A stretch of DNA of 64,000 nt, taken from NCBI GenBank assembly GCA_050633645.1, contig JBOEGX010000002.1, positions 824,368 through 888,367 on the forward strand, written 5' to 3'. Positions 18,043 to 27,857 of this stretch are shown here, one piece after another. The stretch comes from UBA1672 sp050633645 (GTDB taxonomy: Bacteria > Pseudomonadota > Alphaproteobacteria > Micavibrionales > Micavibrionaceae). Position 1 is the stretch's first letter. Every line of letters begins with the position of its first letter. The position numbers were made by a program, and so were the translations under genes. Below the pieces are notes generated by a model that saw nothing but the letters and a program-made list of their open reading frames with translations, had not been told where the DNA came from and made no database searches.

Positions 18043-19878
18043 TTAACGCCTTCCAAACAAGCGTTCAATGTCTTTTAATGATAATTCAACATAAGTCGGT
18101 CGCCCGTGATTACACTGGCCAGAGAGAGGTGTGTCTTCCATATCCCGTAAAAGAGCGTTCATTTCTTGGGTGTTTAGCCTGCGGCCAGATCGAACCGAAC
18201 CATGACATGCCATCGTCGATAGAATTTCGTTAATATGCTCTTCCAAAAGATTCGACTCATCAATATCTTTTAATTCATCTACCAAGTTATAAATAAGGCG
18301 CTTTGTATTCATTCGTGATGCCAGAATTGATGGAACACTTTGCACGGCAATCGCATCCTGACCAAATGGCTCAATATCAAGCCCCAACTTGGATAAAGAA
18401 GCCGCATGCTCCATAAGAACATGAACCTGACTTTCATCCAGTTCAACAATATCAGGTGTAAGCAAGCCTTGCTTTTCAATGCCGCTCTCTGCTATTTGTG
18501 CCTTAAACCTCTCATAAACCAACCGTTCATGCGCCGCATGTTGATCAACAATAACAAGTCCTTCTTGCGTTTGCGCCACAATATAGTTTTCATGAATTTG
18601 CGCCCGCGCTGCGCCAAGTGGAAAAGTCTGGGCTTCAACATTTTCTTCAATATGAGCATCACTTTGTGCCTGCGGAGGCAGGGCATCATGAAAATGTGTT
18701 TGCGGGCTATAAAATGTCTCCCCACTATCCTGCAAAGCGGTGTTGCCAACATACGAATTTTGTCCTCCCTGATAAGCGTGGGACATAGGCACCGCTGCCG
18801 CGCTTCTACGGTGCAGAGGAAGCGAATTTGATGCGTTCTGCTCTGTACGAAATGCCCCTAATGTATGCGCTCCTACAGTGCTGGCGCTACGAAAACCGCC
18901 CTCATGAATAGCATGTTTTAACGCCCCAATAATCATAGAGCGTATCATCTGCGGATCACGGAAACGTACTTCTGCCTTGGCGGGGTGAACATTCACATCC
19001 ACCTCAGAGCAGGGGAGCTTGATAAACAACGCAACAACAGGGTGACGGTCACGATGCAAAACATCGGCATAAGCCGCGCGAATACAGCCATGTAATAATC
19101 TGTCTTTCACCGCTCGCCCATTCACAAATAAATATTGATATTGCGCCGTCCCACGATGATAGGTCGGAAGAGCCGCATAACCACTTAAGCGTACGCCCTC
19201 TCTCTCGGCTTCAATTTCCATCGCATTTTCACCAAAATCACGCCCAAGAATATTGGCCAAACGACTTTGTTGATCCAGTACAGCAGATAAGTTTAATTTC
19301 TGTGCGCCGTCATGAATCAATTTAAACGCTACTTTCGGATAAGCCATCGCCAGTCGCGTCACCGTATCCTTAACCGCGCCAAATTCCGCCCGCTCTGTCT
19401 TCTGGAACTTAAGCCGCGCAGGAGTGGCAAAAAACAAATCACGAATTTCTATGCGCGTGCCTTCGGGATGGGCGCTTGGCGCTATATCGGATTTCTTTCC
19501 TGCCTCGCACGTAATCTCCCATGCTTCACCACTTTCGCGGTCACGGCTCTGAATTTTTACCCGGGACACCGCCGCAATAGAGGCTAGCGCCTCCCCTCGA
19601 AAACCAAGGTGATCAATATGAAGCAAATCATCATCAGGTAATTTTGACGTTGCATGGCGATCAAGCGCCGCCACAAGCTCTTCCGCGCTCATCCCACATC
19701 CATTATCGGAAATCACAATTTGAGTTTTTCCGCCATCACGCAAATCAACGCTAACCGCGCTCGCCCCCGCATCAATCGAGTTTTCGATTAATTCTTTCAC
19801 GGCAGCGGCAGGTCTCTCGACCACCTCACCAGCAGCAATCTGATTAATCAGTGTCTCAGGTAAATATCGTATACGCAT
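18043..19878 (-). CDS. mutL: DNA mismatch repair protein MutL
   Basis: A 611-residue mismatch-repair ATPase. The N-terminal GHKL domain has ELIENSIDAGA (ATP/Mg-binding Glu and Asn), DNGCGM and GFRGEALASI. The C-terminal domain carries the endonuclease motif DQHAAHERLVYE (residues 445-456, matching DQHA-x2-E-x4-E), a CHGS segment and CNHGRP (589-594). MutL itself is therefore expected to nick DNA, as in organisms without MutH. A proline- and glutamine-rich linker around 340-410 separates the domains. It lies 93 bp downstream of the pentapeptide-repeat gene. No mutS is present in the window. Confidence 0.97.
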   Translation of the reverse strand: MRIRYLPETLINQIAAGEVVERPAAAVKELIENSIDAGASAVSVDLRDGGKTQIVISDNGCGMSAEELVAALDRHATSKLPDDDLLHIDHLGFRGEALASIAAVSRVKIQSRDRESGEAWEITCEAGKKSDIAPSAHPEGTRIEIRDLFFATPARLKFQKTERAEFGAVKDTVTRLAMAYPKVAFKLIHDGAQKLNLSAVLDQQSRLANILGRDFGENAMEIEAEREGVRLSGYAALPTYHRGTAQYQYLFVNGRAVKDRLLHGCIRAAYADVLHRDRHPVVALFIKLPCSEVDVNVHPAKAEVRFRDPQMIRSMIIGALKHAIHEGGFRSASTVGAHTLGAFRTEQNASNSLPLHRRSAAAVPMSHAYQGGQNSYVGNTALQDSGETFYSPQTHFHDALPPQAQSDAHIEENVEAQTFPLGAARAQIHENYIVAQTQEGLVIVDQHAAHERLVYERFKAQIAESGIEKQGLLTPDIVELDESQVHVLMEHAASLSKLGLDIEPFGQDAIAVQSVPSILASRMNTKRLIYNLVDELKDIDESNLLEEHINEILSTMACHGSVRSGRRLNTQEMNALLRDMEDTPLSGQCNHGRPTYVELSLKDIERLFGRR

Positions 19879-19971
19879 AGGAAGAACTATAGTTGGAAAT
19901 ATGTGCCAATGTTATAAAAACTAAGTGGGCGGCTGTTTTTATCAGTGGATAGGAAGCCTCGAATTTACCAT

Positions 19972-21276
19972 TTAGGGTGCCTTATCCATGACAGCGCCGT
20001 CCATATTGGCATGCTCGAAATCTGCCCCATATATTTTTGCACCAGTTAAGTCGGCGCGCCGTAGATCTGCACCAGTGAGGTCTGCTTGCGTAAGGTCAAC
20101 GCCCATTAATATAGCATCCCGTAAATCCGCACCGATTAAATTGGCAAATCGTAAATCGGAGCCACTTAAATCTACGCGTTGTGTCCTTTTTCCACCATTT
20201 GGTGTTTTAAACATAAGAGGGCTAAGCCGTGCTCCCTGTAGATTAACGCGTGTCATAATTGAATTTTTGAAACTTGATCCACGTAAATCAGAGTTTTCCA
20301 TGTAGCAATCTCGAAAATCGGATTGATCTAAAACTGCGCTTTGAATCATAGCGCCCCCCAAATCCAAATTTAAAAACATTGCACCAACCGCCTTAATAGC
20401 CGTTAAGGGTGTGCCGCGAAGGCCTTTGATGTCACGTAGGTCAAAACCTGAAAAATCAAGTTGTTTACCGTCTTTACCAGCGGTATTTATCCATTTGCTA
20501 TGCTCCTCTAAATGCTCTTCAAGGGTTTTCCCTGTGTTCTCTATCTTCTCGCCCATGGCTTCGTGTGTAACCGCATGCTCTTTATCTACGGCGTAATTTT
20601 CAGTCATATCGAAATTTGTATCGGATAATATGGAGTGCTTCATATTGGCATAGGCAATATCGCTGCCAGTAAAATCGACTTTACTTAAATTCGATCCCGT
20701 GAAATTGGCCTTTCGAAGCTTTGCATTTTTAATATTGGCCTTTGTAAGGTCGGCATTACTAAAATCTGCACCATCCCCACGAAGGCCTGATAAATCGGCA
20801 TTCCCTAAACGTGCGCCGCATAATGTGGTTGTTGACCCATCAGTGTTTTTATGCCGCAGCCCTTTTAGATCCATGTTGTTGCGCTTTTCGATGATGCCGC
20901 CATCACGCATATCCGCATCTTTCAAGCTGCTGCCAGATAGGTTCGCGCCTGAAATACATGCTCCCCTCATGTCAGAGCGAGAAAAATCAGCGTGAGACAT
21001 ATCTGCCTCTCGCAAATCACAAACAAAAAAACATGAACTTTTATAAGTGCCAAGCGATAAGTCTGCGCGCGCTAAGCACGCTCCTGTGAAGTCCGCTTGA
21101 GAAAAATCACCATTTTGAAAATCAAGGCCACTTAAATCTTTGTACTGAAAATTGGCACGCTTACCGCCAATTTGGCCACGCAAATACATCGCGTGTTTTT
21201 CCAGCGTTTCATTTAGAACATCCTGTGATATTTTTTCTAAGTCCTGCAATTCTTGCATTATGCCCTTCACATTCAA
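19972..21276 (-). CDS. Pentapeptide-repeat protein
   Basis: A 434-residue protein built mainly of A(D/N)LXX-type pentapeptide repeats, which fold into a right-handed quadrilateral beta helix. Two repeat blocks (about residues 45-225 and 265-430) are separated by a charged, repeat-poor segment (230-262) with HEAMGEKIENTGKTLEEHLE. The N-terminal 35 residues look helical. There is no signal peptide or membrane helix, so it is probably cytosolic. Some relatives mimic DNA and protect gyrase (Qnr, MfpA), but most have no known role. It lies between pgi and mutL on the same strand. Confidence 0.85.
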   Translation of the reverse strand: MNVKGIMQELQDLEKISQDVLNETLEKHAMYLRGQIGGKRANFQYKDLSGLDFQNGDFSQADFTGACLARADLSLGTYKSSCFFVCDLREADMSHADFSRSDMRGACISGANLSGSSLKDADMRDGGIIEKRNNMDLKGLRHKNTDGSTTTLCGARLGNADLSGLRGDGADFSNADLTKANIKNAKLRKANFTGSNLSKVDFTGSDIAYANMKHSILSDTNFDMTENYAVDKEHAVTHEAMGEKIENTGKTLEEHLEEHSKWINTAGKDGKQLDFSGFDLRDIKGLRGTPLTAIKAVGAMFLNLDLGGAMIQSAVLDQSDFRDCYMENSDLRGSSFKNSIMTRVNLQGARLSPLMFKTPNGGKRTQRVDLSGSDLRFANLIGADLRDAILMGVDLTQADLTGADLRRADLTGAKIYGADFEHANMDGAVMDKAP

Positions 21277-21315
21277 TGAATAAAGACAGTGTAATCGAAA
21301 AATCTTTATGGCGCT

Positions 21316-22893
21316 TTAAGAATTTTTCTTTTGTCTAAGAAATGAAAGCAAAGCCGCCGTAGAGGAGTCAGCGTCTGTCGCGGTGTTGTTAGGGTTCTGC
21401 ATAATGTCGTTTGCTAAAACCTTACCAAGCTCTACCCCGCATTGGTCGAAGCTATTAACATTCCAAATAACGCCTTGGATGAAAATCTTATGCTCATATA
21501 GTGCGAGGATCATCCCTAATGTATAAGGCGTAAGCTCATCGGCAAGAATCATATTGCTCGGCTTATTCCCTTCAAAGCGTTTATGCGGGTTTTTATGCTC
21601 TCGACCGTCCATCAATGCCTTTGCCTGCGCAATAACATTGGCGAGGAGCTTCTTCTGGTGATCGCCAAGCGGGTTTTGTGATTTTGCAAAGGCGATAAAA
21701 TCACAAGGGATGACAGTTGTACCTTGGTGTAGCATTTGAAAATAGGCATGTTGTGCATTTGTACCTGTGCCACCAATAACAATCGGCCCTGTATGATATT
21801 TCACATGTTCATTATCTCTTGTCACAGATTTCCCATTTGATTCCATATCAAGCTGCTGCATATAAGATGGAAGGAAAGATAAATATTCATCATAAGGTAC
21901 TATGGATATTGCTTCGTGATTACAAAAATTTCGGTTCCAAACACCTATTAAAGCAAGAATAACTGGCAAGTTTTTATGCATATCGGCTGTTTTAAAGTGT
22001 TCGTCCATACTGGCTGCGCCATCTAACATTTTTCGAAAATTGTCAAAGCCGATGGCAATACATAACCCAAGGCCAATGGCAGACCATAAGGAAAATCGTC
22101 CACCAACCCAGTCCCATATCGGGAAAATATGATCTGCCTTGATGCCAAACTCTGCCGCACTTTCTGTGTTTTGGCTAACCGCCACGAAATGATTTGATAT
22201 ATCGGCCTTAAACAGCTTTTTCTTCATCCATTCACGCGCGCTTATGGCATTGGTCATTGTTTCTTGTGTCGTAAATGTTTTTGACGTGATAATGAAAAGT
22301 GTCTTTTCGGGATCAACTTGGCTAAGGACCTCACTCAGATGTGTGGAATCAACATTTGACACAAAATGCAATTTTATATTGCGATCTGTAAAAGGTTTAA
22401 GGGCATTATAAGCCATCGCACTGCCCAAGTCCGAGCCACCAATTCCAATATTGACGATATCTGTATAACGGCGTTCTTCACGTATTTCATCGCTAAACGT
22501 TTTCATACGTTCTAATGTGTTTTGAATGTCAGGAATAATGTCTTGCCCGTCAACCATAATGGGGGCGGGGTTTCTTGTTCGAAGAGCCGTATGCAAAACC
22601 GCACGGTTTTCTGTAGTATTGATAACATCACCTGAAAACATTCGCACACGCCAATTCTTCAACTCACATACACTGGCCAAATCAAAAAGTTTATCAAGTG
22701 TGTCTTGCGTAATTAGGTTTTTCGAAAAATCAAAAAGAAGATTTTCATGACGTAAGTGAAAATCATGAAAACGCGAAGTATCACCCGCAAACAAATCTTT
22801 AATATGGTGACGTGATATATCATCATAATGACGCTCAAGCGCTTTCCAAGCGGGAAGATCAGATCGTTGTGTCATATCTTTATCGTTCTTCAT
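21316..22893 (-). CDS. pgi: Glucose-6-phosphate isomerase
   Basis: Interconverts glucose-6-phosphate and fructose-6-phosphate. The 525-residue protein has IGIGGSDLGSAMAYNALKP, the sugar-phosphate segment ITSKTFTTQETM, QLDMESNGKSV and the C-terminal signature FDQCGVELGKVLA. It is the last gene of the run lspA-DUF3035-M16-M16-pgi, starting 2 bp after the upstream M16 gene, so it is likely co-transcribed. Length and motifs are those of the standard bacterial/eukaryotic PGI family, not the cupin type. Confidence 0.97.
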   Translation of the reverse strand: MKNDKDMTQRSDLPAWKALERHYDDISRHHIKDLFAGDTSRFHDFHLRHENLLFDFSKNLITQDTLDKLFDLASVCELKNWRVRMFSGDVINTTENRAVLHTALRTRNPAPIMVDGQDIIPDIQNTLERMKTFSDEIREERRYTDIVNIGIGGSDLGSAMAYNALKPFTDRNIKLHFVSNVDSTHLSEVLSQVDPEKTLFIITSKTFTTQETMTNAISAREWMKKKLFKADISNHFVAVSQNTESAAEFGIKADHIFPIWDWVGGRFSLWSAIGLGLCIAIGFDNFRKMLDGAASMDEHFKTADMHKNLPVILALIGVWNRNFCNHEAISIVPYDEYLSFLPSYMQQLDMESNGKSVTRDNEHVKYHTGPIVIGGTGTNAQHAYFQMLHQGTTVIPCDFIAFAKSQNPLGDHQKKLLANVIAQAKALMDGREHKNPHKRFEGNKPSNMILADELTPYTLGMILALYEHKIFIQGVIWNVNSFDQCGVELGKVLANDIMQNPNNTATDADSSTAALLSFLRQKKNS

Positions 22894-22895
22894 CT

Positions 22896-24278
22896 CTATT
22901 CCACATTCGGAAGTGTAGTGACTTTCTCGAATTCTATAACCTCTTCGGGTGCACCAACAAGAATAGTCGTGAAGTTTCTTTCGTTAAAAATGCGACTTGC
23001 GGCGGCTTGAATATCTTCGGCGCTTACCGCGTCAATATGGCTTGCACGCGTATCCAAATAATCAATCGGCAATCCGTCCATTTGCAGGGATGTAAGCACG
23101 CCAGCGATAGAGTCTGTTGATGTAAGGGATAGTGGCAAAGACCCAATCAAATAGGATTTAGCCTCAGCCAATTCGGCCTCACCAACGTTACTGCCTTTAA
23201 TATTTCCAATTTCAACATTGATAAGCTCTAACATTTCAGAAACGTTTTTATTTGCCGTAGATGTTGAAATGTGAAATACAGGAGTTTCTTCATATTCACG
23301 GAAATATGAATATATGCCATAGGTCAGGCCGCGCTTTTCACGGATTTCTTCCATAAGACGAGATCCAAAACCACTTTCGCCCAAAATGAAATTCATTACT
23401 TTAGACGCGAAATAATCATCATCGGATTGGCGCACACCTTTTTGCGAAATTTCAATCACGGTTTGCGGAATATCCATATCATAGAGATATGTTTTCCCTG
23501 CGTTTTTCAGATCGAATTGCGTGGGCTCTTTTGTCTCAATAATGGGCATCTCACCAAATACGTTGTCTAAGGTTACCGAAAGCTCCGCCGCACTAATATC
23601 ACCAACAACCCCAATAATAAGCTGATTACGCCCAAGAGTTTTATGAAATCCCCTAAGGTCGTCTGTCGTAATTGATTCGAGGCTTCTAATCGTTCCTCCA
23701 CTATTCATGGCATAGGAGTGACCATCAAAAATCACATCATTTTGTATTCGTGCCGCAATCCAATCAGGATTGGAAGAGGAGCTTTTAATACGACTTTGAT
23801 TGGCTGCGCGCATACGGGAAACTGGCTCTTCGTCAAATCGCGGCGAAATCAATGCGTTTTTCAACAGGTTGAACGCGATGCTTTTATTTTCTGTAAGGGT
23901 TTTAAGTTGTCCGGTAAAATGATCGCGCGTTGCAGAAAAGTTTAAGGTAACTGAATAATCACGAAGCATCTTTTGGAATGTATAGCTGTCAAGATTACCC
24001 GCCCCTTCATCCATTGTATTCGAGGAAAGTCGCGCCAAACCTTGCTTATCGGCGGGGTCATTCTTCGCCCCCGCGTCTTTAAATGCATAGCTCATCGCAA
24101 TGATCGGAATAGAGTGATCTTCAACCAACCACGCCGTAATACCGCCCTTTGATTCAACAGTTTGAATATCCAAATACTTATCCGCAACAGGGCTTTGGAC
24201 ATCGTCTGCAAATGTAGGTACAGGCGCGTAAAATACAAATGAAACGAATAACGCTATGATAAGGTGTCTGTGTGCCAT
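22896..24278 (-). CDS. M16-family peptidase, non-catalytic subunit
   Basis: A 460-residue exported M16 (pitrilysin/MPP-like) protein. A signal peptide is visible in HLIIALFVSFVFYAPVPTFA (residues 5-24). At the position where active members have HxxEH, this one reads QGLARLSSNTMDEGAG, so the zinc ligands are absent. The later M16 segments (GESGFGSRLMEEIREKRGLTYG and the C-terminal domain) are kept. It starts 2 bp after the active M16 gene, so the two probably form an active/inactive pair like alpha/beta MPP or the Sphingomonas M16 heterodimers. It acts in the periplasm; the substrate is unknown. Confidence 0.9.
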   Translation of the reverse strand: MAHRHLIIALFVSFVFYAPVPTFADDVQSPVADKYLDIQTVESKGGITAWLVEDHSIPIIAMSYAFKDAGAKNDPADKQGLARLSSNTMDEGAGNLDSYTFQKMLRDYSVTLNFSATRDHFTGQLKTLTENKSIAFNLLKNALISPRFDEEPVSRMRAANQSRIKSSSSNPDWIAARIQNDVIFDGHSYAMNSGGTIRSLESITTDDLRGFHKTLGRNQLIIGVVGDISAAELSVTLDNVFGEMPIIETKEPTQFDLKNAGKTYLYDMDIPQTVIEISQKGVRQSDDDYFASKVMNFILGESGFGSRLMEEIREKRGLTYGIYSYFREYEETPVFHISTSTANKNVSEMLELINVEIGNIKGSNVGEAELAEAKSYLIGSLPLSLTSTDSIAGVLTSLQMDGLPIDYLDTRASHIDAVSAEDIQAAASRIFNERNFTTILVGAPEEVIEFEKVTTLPNVE

Positions 24279-24280
24279 GG

Positions 24281-25756
24281 TTATTCGCCTTCACCGTTTG
24301 TTGTTTCGATGATGGATACCTTAGGAAGCAAAACCCCTTCAACAGGCGGGTAAGCATAAGGTGCATCAGGATTTAAATACTTGGCCGCAACGGCGTTAAT
24401 CTGTTCTGTGCTAATTTGTTTTATTTTATAGGGCCAAAATTCAATGTCATTCAAGGATGACCCTGTTACCAAATTATATCCCAAAATCATCGCGGGGCCG
24501 CTGACGCTATCCAGTGCATAAATCGCATCCGCTTGAAGGCGCGTAACTGCGTCTGATAGCTCCTCATCACGAATTCCGTCCTTAATAAGGGCACGCAATT
24601 CCGCGTCAACAGCCATCGCCGTGGCATCTAGGTTATCTTTAGATGTCGATATCGCAGAAATTGAAAGGGTAGAATTATCCCATGCCGCAGAGCTATAAGA
24701 CAGGCTCACATTCGTCGCGAGTTTTTTATCAACGACCAATGATCTATATAAACGCGAAGTAGGACCCCCGCCCATGATTTCTTCAAGAATTTGCATGGCC
24801 AAAGATTCTTCCGCATTTTCGCGGTAACTCGGCGTGCGATATATGCGTTGGAACATCGGCTCTTTCACAACATCATGCGTTAATGTCACTGATGTTGAGG
24901 CAATAAATGGCGGTGATTTCGTTCTCTCCCGCGCAGGAATTTCTTCAGGTTTCGCAAGGCCATAAGTACGTTTTGCAATTTCCAGAACGTTATCCGCATC
25001 GACATCTCCTGAAACAATAACAATCGCATTATTTGGCGCATAATAGATATCGTAAAATGCCTTTGCATCATCCCATGTTAGCCCCTCAATTTCATGCATC
25101 CAACCGATAACGGGGATGCTATAGGGATGGTTGGGAAAAAGAGCTTCTTTAAGCTGCTCGCCCATTTGCGCGCGCGGGTCATTATCGGTGCGTTGACGGC
25201 GTTCTTCTTGAATAACTTTATTCTCCGATATGACATCTTCTTCTGGTGGGTTCATGCCACGCATACGCCCTGCCTCCATTGTCATCACTTTTTCCAAATG
25301 CTCGCTCGCAATTGATTGATAATACGCCGTATAATCCTGTGATGTAAACGCGTTATCCTGTCCACCAAGGGCGCGTACGGTCTTCGAAAATTCACCAGCC
25401 CCGAAATCACCAAGCTGTTCATTCGTTTGCCCTTTAAACATTAAATGTTCAAGGAAATGGGCAATACCAGATTTCCCCCGTGGCTCATCTGCCGCCCCCA
25501 CACGATACCACACCATATGGGTAATAACGGGCACACGGTGATTTTCTACCACAACAATCTGTAATCCATTATCAAGCGTAAAGCTTTTTGCGTTGAAGAT
25601 TTTCTTCTGCTCTTCATCGGGCTTGGAAGAGGCACTCACCGATTGATTTTCGGTAACCGATTTCTTGGCCTGCATTGCCGATATATAAAATATAGCCGCC
25701 ATAATGAATATGAGCGCACATACACCCGCAACCACATTTTTATTATTCAGTGTCAT
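24281..25756 (-). CDS. M16-family zinc metallopeptidase, catalytic subunit
   Basis: A 491-residue exported M16 peptidase. A hydrophobic segment at residues 8-28 acts as a signal or anchor. The inverted zinc motif HFLEH lies at 100-104, with the third ligand Glu expected in the downstream segment ENKVIQEERRQR. The full domain set includes GGGPTSRLYRSLV. The gene sits between a DUF3035 lipoprotein and the non-catalytic M16 partner, with gaps of 17 and 2 bp. The pair probably degrades or processes peptides in the periplasm; its substrate cannot be told from sequence. Confidence 0.95.
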   Translation of the reverse strand: MTLNNKNVVAGVCALIFIMAAIFYISAMQAKKSVTENQSVSASSKPDEEQKKIFNAKSFTLDNGLQIVVVENHRVPVITHMVWYRVGAADEPRGKSGIAHFLEHLMFKGQTNEQLGDFGAGEFSKTVRALGGQDNAFTSQDYTAYYQSIASEHLEKVMTMEAGRMRGMNPPEEDVISENKVIQEERRQRTDNDPRAQMGEQLKEALFPNHPYSIPVIGWMHEIEGLTWDDAKAFYDIYYAPNNAIVIVSGDVDADNVLEIAKRTYGLAKPEEIPARERTKSPPFIASTSVTLTHDVVKEPMFQRIYRTPSYRENAEESLAMQILEEIMGGGPTSRLYRSLVVDKKLATNVSLSYSSAAWDNSTLSISAISTSKDNLDATAMAVDAELRALIKDGIRDEELSDAVTRLQADAIYALDSVSGPAMILGYNLVTGSSLNDIEFWPYKIKQISTEQINAVAAKYLNPDAPYAYPPVEGVLLPKVSIIETTNGEGE

Positions 25757-25773
25757 ACAGTTATACTTTCTTC

Positions 25774-26301
25774 TTATTCTTCAATAACGGGGGTGTCACC
25801 ATCTGTGATATCTTTGCCTTCCTCTGCATTCTTCTTAATGCGCTCATATTCTTTTTTCGCATCAACCACAGTTGCAGAGCTATCTTGCTTTTCTCCACCA
25901 AGTTTTAGAAGTTTTTGAACAACGGGCTTATTGCGTTCTGACATTGCTGCCGTTTCTTTGTTGACTGTGGCGCGAATATTGGGATCAGATTGGTCCGCAC
26001 CTGTTTTCTGTAATAGCATATCTTCAGATGCGCTAACACCTTGAGACGCCTCTTTCTCAGATCCAAACATAGCTTTTTGCGCTTTAACCGAAACGCTTGT
26101 TTCTTGTGGGCGTGGCATTCCTGGTTGTGGTGGGGGTAGAGTTAAATTCGACGGAATTTCCAATGGCGCACGTGTCAGAACGGCAAATTCATCGGGGGAA
26201 TCCTTATCTAGCCCCAATGAATTACGAACACCAGAGCATCCACCAAGAGCAATAAGGCTGGTTGAAAGGGCACATAAAATAATAAGTTTTTTATCAGTCA
26301 T
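25774..26301 (-). CDS. DUF3035-family lipoprotein
   Basis: A 175-residue putative outer-membrane or periplasmic lipoprotein with a signal peptide ending in a lipobox-like ALGGC, where Cys22 would be lipidated. The conserved DUF3035 segment DEFAVLTRAPLEIPSNLTLP, followed by PPQPGMPRPQE, is clear. The remainder is charged and probably disordered. Homologues in alphaproteobacteria lie, as here, between lspA and the M16 peptidase pair. The gene is 5 bp after lspA, the enzyme that would process it. The molecular role is unknown. Confidence 0.85.
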   Translation of the reverse strand: MTDKKLIILCALSTSLIALGGCSGVRNSLGLDKDSPDEFAVLTRAPLEIPSNLTLPPPQPGMPRPQETSVSVKAQKAMFGSEKEASQGVSASEDMLLQKTGADQSDPNIRATVNKETAAMSERNKPVVQKLLKLGGEKQDSSATVVDAKKEYERIKKNAEEGKDITDGDTPVIEE

Positions 26302-26306
26302 TTTTG

Positions 26307-27008
26307 TTATTTCCGTATGTATGAAGTCGTCGCCCCAAAGCGTTTTTCTAAGAGTTTTTTGAAAGCACGTTTCTTATTCTTGCGCTTACGATATCTCTCT
26401 TTGGTCTTAATATCAAAGAATAAAGACACAATAATCAACAGGCTAATTCCTGTGACAACCGACATATCGGCGACATTAAATGCCGGCCAGTGATGTCCGT
26501 AAACATGGAAATCAAGGAAATCGATCACGGCTCCGAAGCGCGCGCGATCAATGACATTTCCAAGTGCGCCGCCAATAACAAGCGCATAGCAAATCCCATA
26601 AAGGTGGCTGCTCGCATGCCAAAGCCAATGCAGGAAAACGCAAGTAATGATAAGGGCAATGGCAATCAAAAACACCCAAACATAAAACCCTTGGCCACTA
26701 AACATGCTAAAGCTAACGCCCGTATTCCATGCCATGACCACGTTGAAAAAGGATGTCATATATATGCCACCACCTCGAAGCATATCTGGTGTATTCAAAT
26801 ACCATTCAATAAAATTACTGCCCTGAAACGGGGTGAGCTTAGGGCGCAGGAAAATTTCTGTCGCATACCATTTGCTAAGCTGATCCAGAATAACAGAAAA
26901 CCCCGCGAGGCTGAGCCATAACGTACGCCTGCGCGTAATTTTTGCGTGTTTTTCTTTTGCGCGTTGCTCGGCAGTTTTGGTTTTAATCTGCGTTTTTGCA
27001 GGCTCCAT
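26307..27008 (-). CDS. lspA: Lipoprotein signal peptidase (signal peptidase II)
   Basis: Integral membrane aspartyl protease that cleaves prolipoprotein signal peptides at the lipid-modified Cys. Four transmembrane helices are visible. The catalytic motifs are GGALGNVIDRARFGAVIDF and AFNVADMSVV, each with its active-site Asp. The start at 27008 follows an AGGA ribosome site 8-9 bases upstream; an alternative ATG at 27044 would add 12 residues. At 233 residues it is longer than the usual 150-170. It has a Lys/Arg-rich N-terminal tail of about 30 residues and a basic C-terminal tail of about 35. It heads the lspA-DUF3035-M16-M16-pgi run. Confidence 0.95.
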   Translation of the reverse strand: MEPAKTQIKTKTAEQRAKEKHAKITRRRTLWLSLAGFSVILDQLSKWYATEIFLRPKLTPFQGSNFIEWYLNTPDMLRGGGIYMTSFFNVVMAWNTGVSFSMFSGQGFYVWVFLIAIALIITCVFLHWLWHASSHLYGICYALVIGGALGNVIDRARFGAVIDFLDFHVYGHHWPAFNVADMSVVTGISLLIIVSLFFDIKTKERYRKRKNKKRAFKKLLEKRFGATTSYIRK

Positions 27009-27062
27009 GAAGCATTCCTGATAAATTACGGATAATGCCCACAAGGTAATGGTTTATCAGAA

Positions 27063-27857
27063 TCAATCAAGAGCATTTTTCACAGAAAAAGTTTCAAGTG
27101 AAATATGCTTTTGTAAAAATTCTGAAAAATCGAATGCGGGATATTTCTGTAATGTATTTTCAACGGCAGCACCAAGGGGTAAATTTTCCAAATTCCGCAA
27201 GAAATCATACTCATCCTTATGCAAGGTGATAATTTGAACCTCTAACTGGGGGCGATAAATCATCATTGGGTAAGCACCCATCTTCGTTAAATCGGGCGCC
27301 GCCCCATTGTTTAGGCAGAAGTCTCGCAAAGTATTAAGCGGATAGGGCGAATGTAAAATCGTAACCGATTGCCGCATGTCCAAGATACAATCACTCAACA
27401 TATCGGGCGCAAGTCGTGACAAATAATCCGCAGGCATCGCCGCATCATCATCCGCGTAATAGGCGTGGTTAAGCGCAAGCTCAAAACGCGCAACATCGGG
27501 TAGATACGGCAAGCTTTCGGCGGGCTTGTACCCTTTGATAAATGCATCAAACCCTGCGCCATAATGATGCAAACACGTATCGGTCGGTGGATTTGCAAAA
27601 ATAAACTCTCGCGCCATGCCGCGCAAGAACTTGTCTCCCACTAAATTTTCAATCATCGGAAATGTGGCGCATAGGGCATTGGACAGGCTACCCATGATAT
27701 TATTGTGATACACCCCGAGCCGATCAGAAGCCGACACAGTTTCACCTTTGATCAGTCGCGCAATATGATTACTACCGCCGCCAAGATCACGCTTCGGCTG
27801 CAACATGATATCTTTGAATGCCTCTTGAAATTCACTCAGTCGCACATAACTCTCCAT
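27063..27857 (-). CDS. bufC: Bufferin maturation partner BufC (DUF2063)
   Basis: A 264-residue DUF2063/HvfC-BufC family protein. Family members help the DUF692 iron enzyme recognise and modify its peptide substrate. Typical segments are LGVYHNNIMGSLSNALCATF followed by PMIENLVGDKFLRGMAREFI, LPYLPDVARFELALNHAYYA and a C-terminal domain with MIYRPQLEVQIITL. Its start overlaps the end of bufB by 26 bp in another frame, indicating translational coupling; a GTG at 27842 is an alternative start. The operon order here is bufA-bufB-bufC. No DoxX-type bufD follows; lspA is next after 54 bp. Confidence 0.88.
   Translation of the reverse strand: MESYVRLSEFQEAFKDIMLQPKRDLGGGSNHIARLIKGETVSASDRLGVYHNNIMGSLSNALCATFPMIENLVGDKFLRGMAREFIFANPPTDTCLHHYGAGFDAFIKGYKPAESLPYLPDVARFELALNHAYYADDDAAMPADYLSRLAPDMLSDCILDMRQSVTILHSPYPLNTLRDFCLNNGAAPDLTKMGAYPMMIYRPQLEVQIITLHKDEYDFLRNLENLPLGAAVENTLQKYPAFDFSEFLQKHISLETFSVKNALD

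Noticed and set aside
22896..24278. Broken M16 peptidase because HxxEH is missing
   Set aside because: The reading frame is intact and paired with an active M16 gene; inactive partners are normal in this family.
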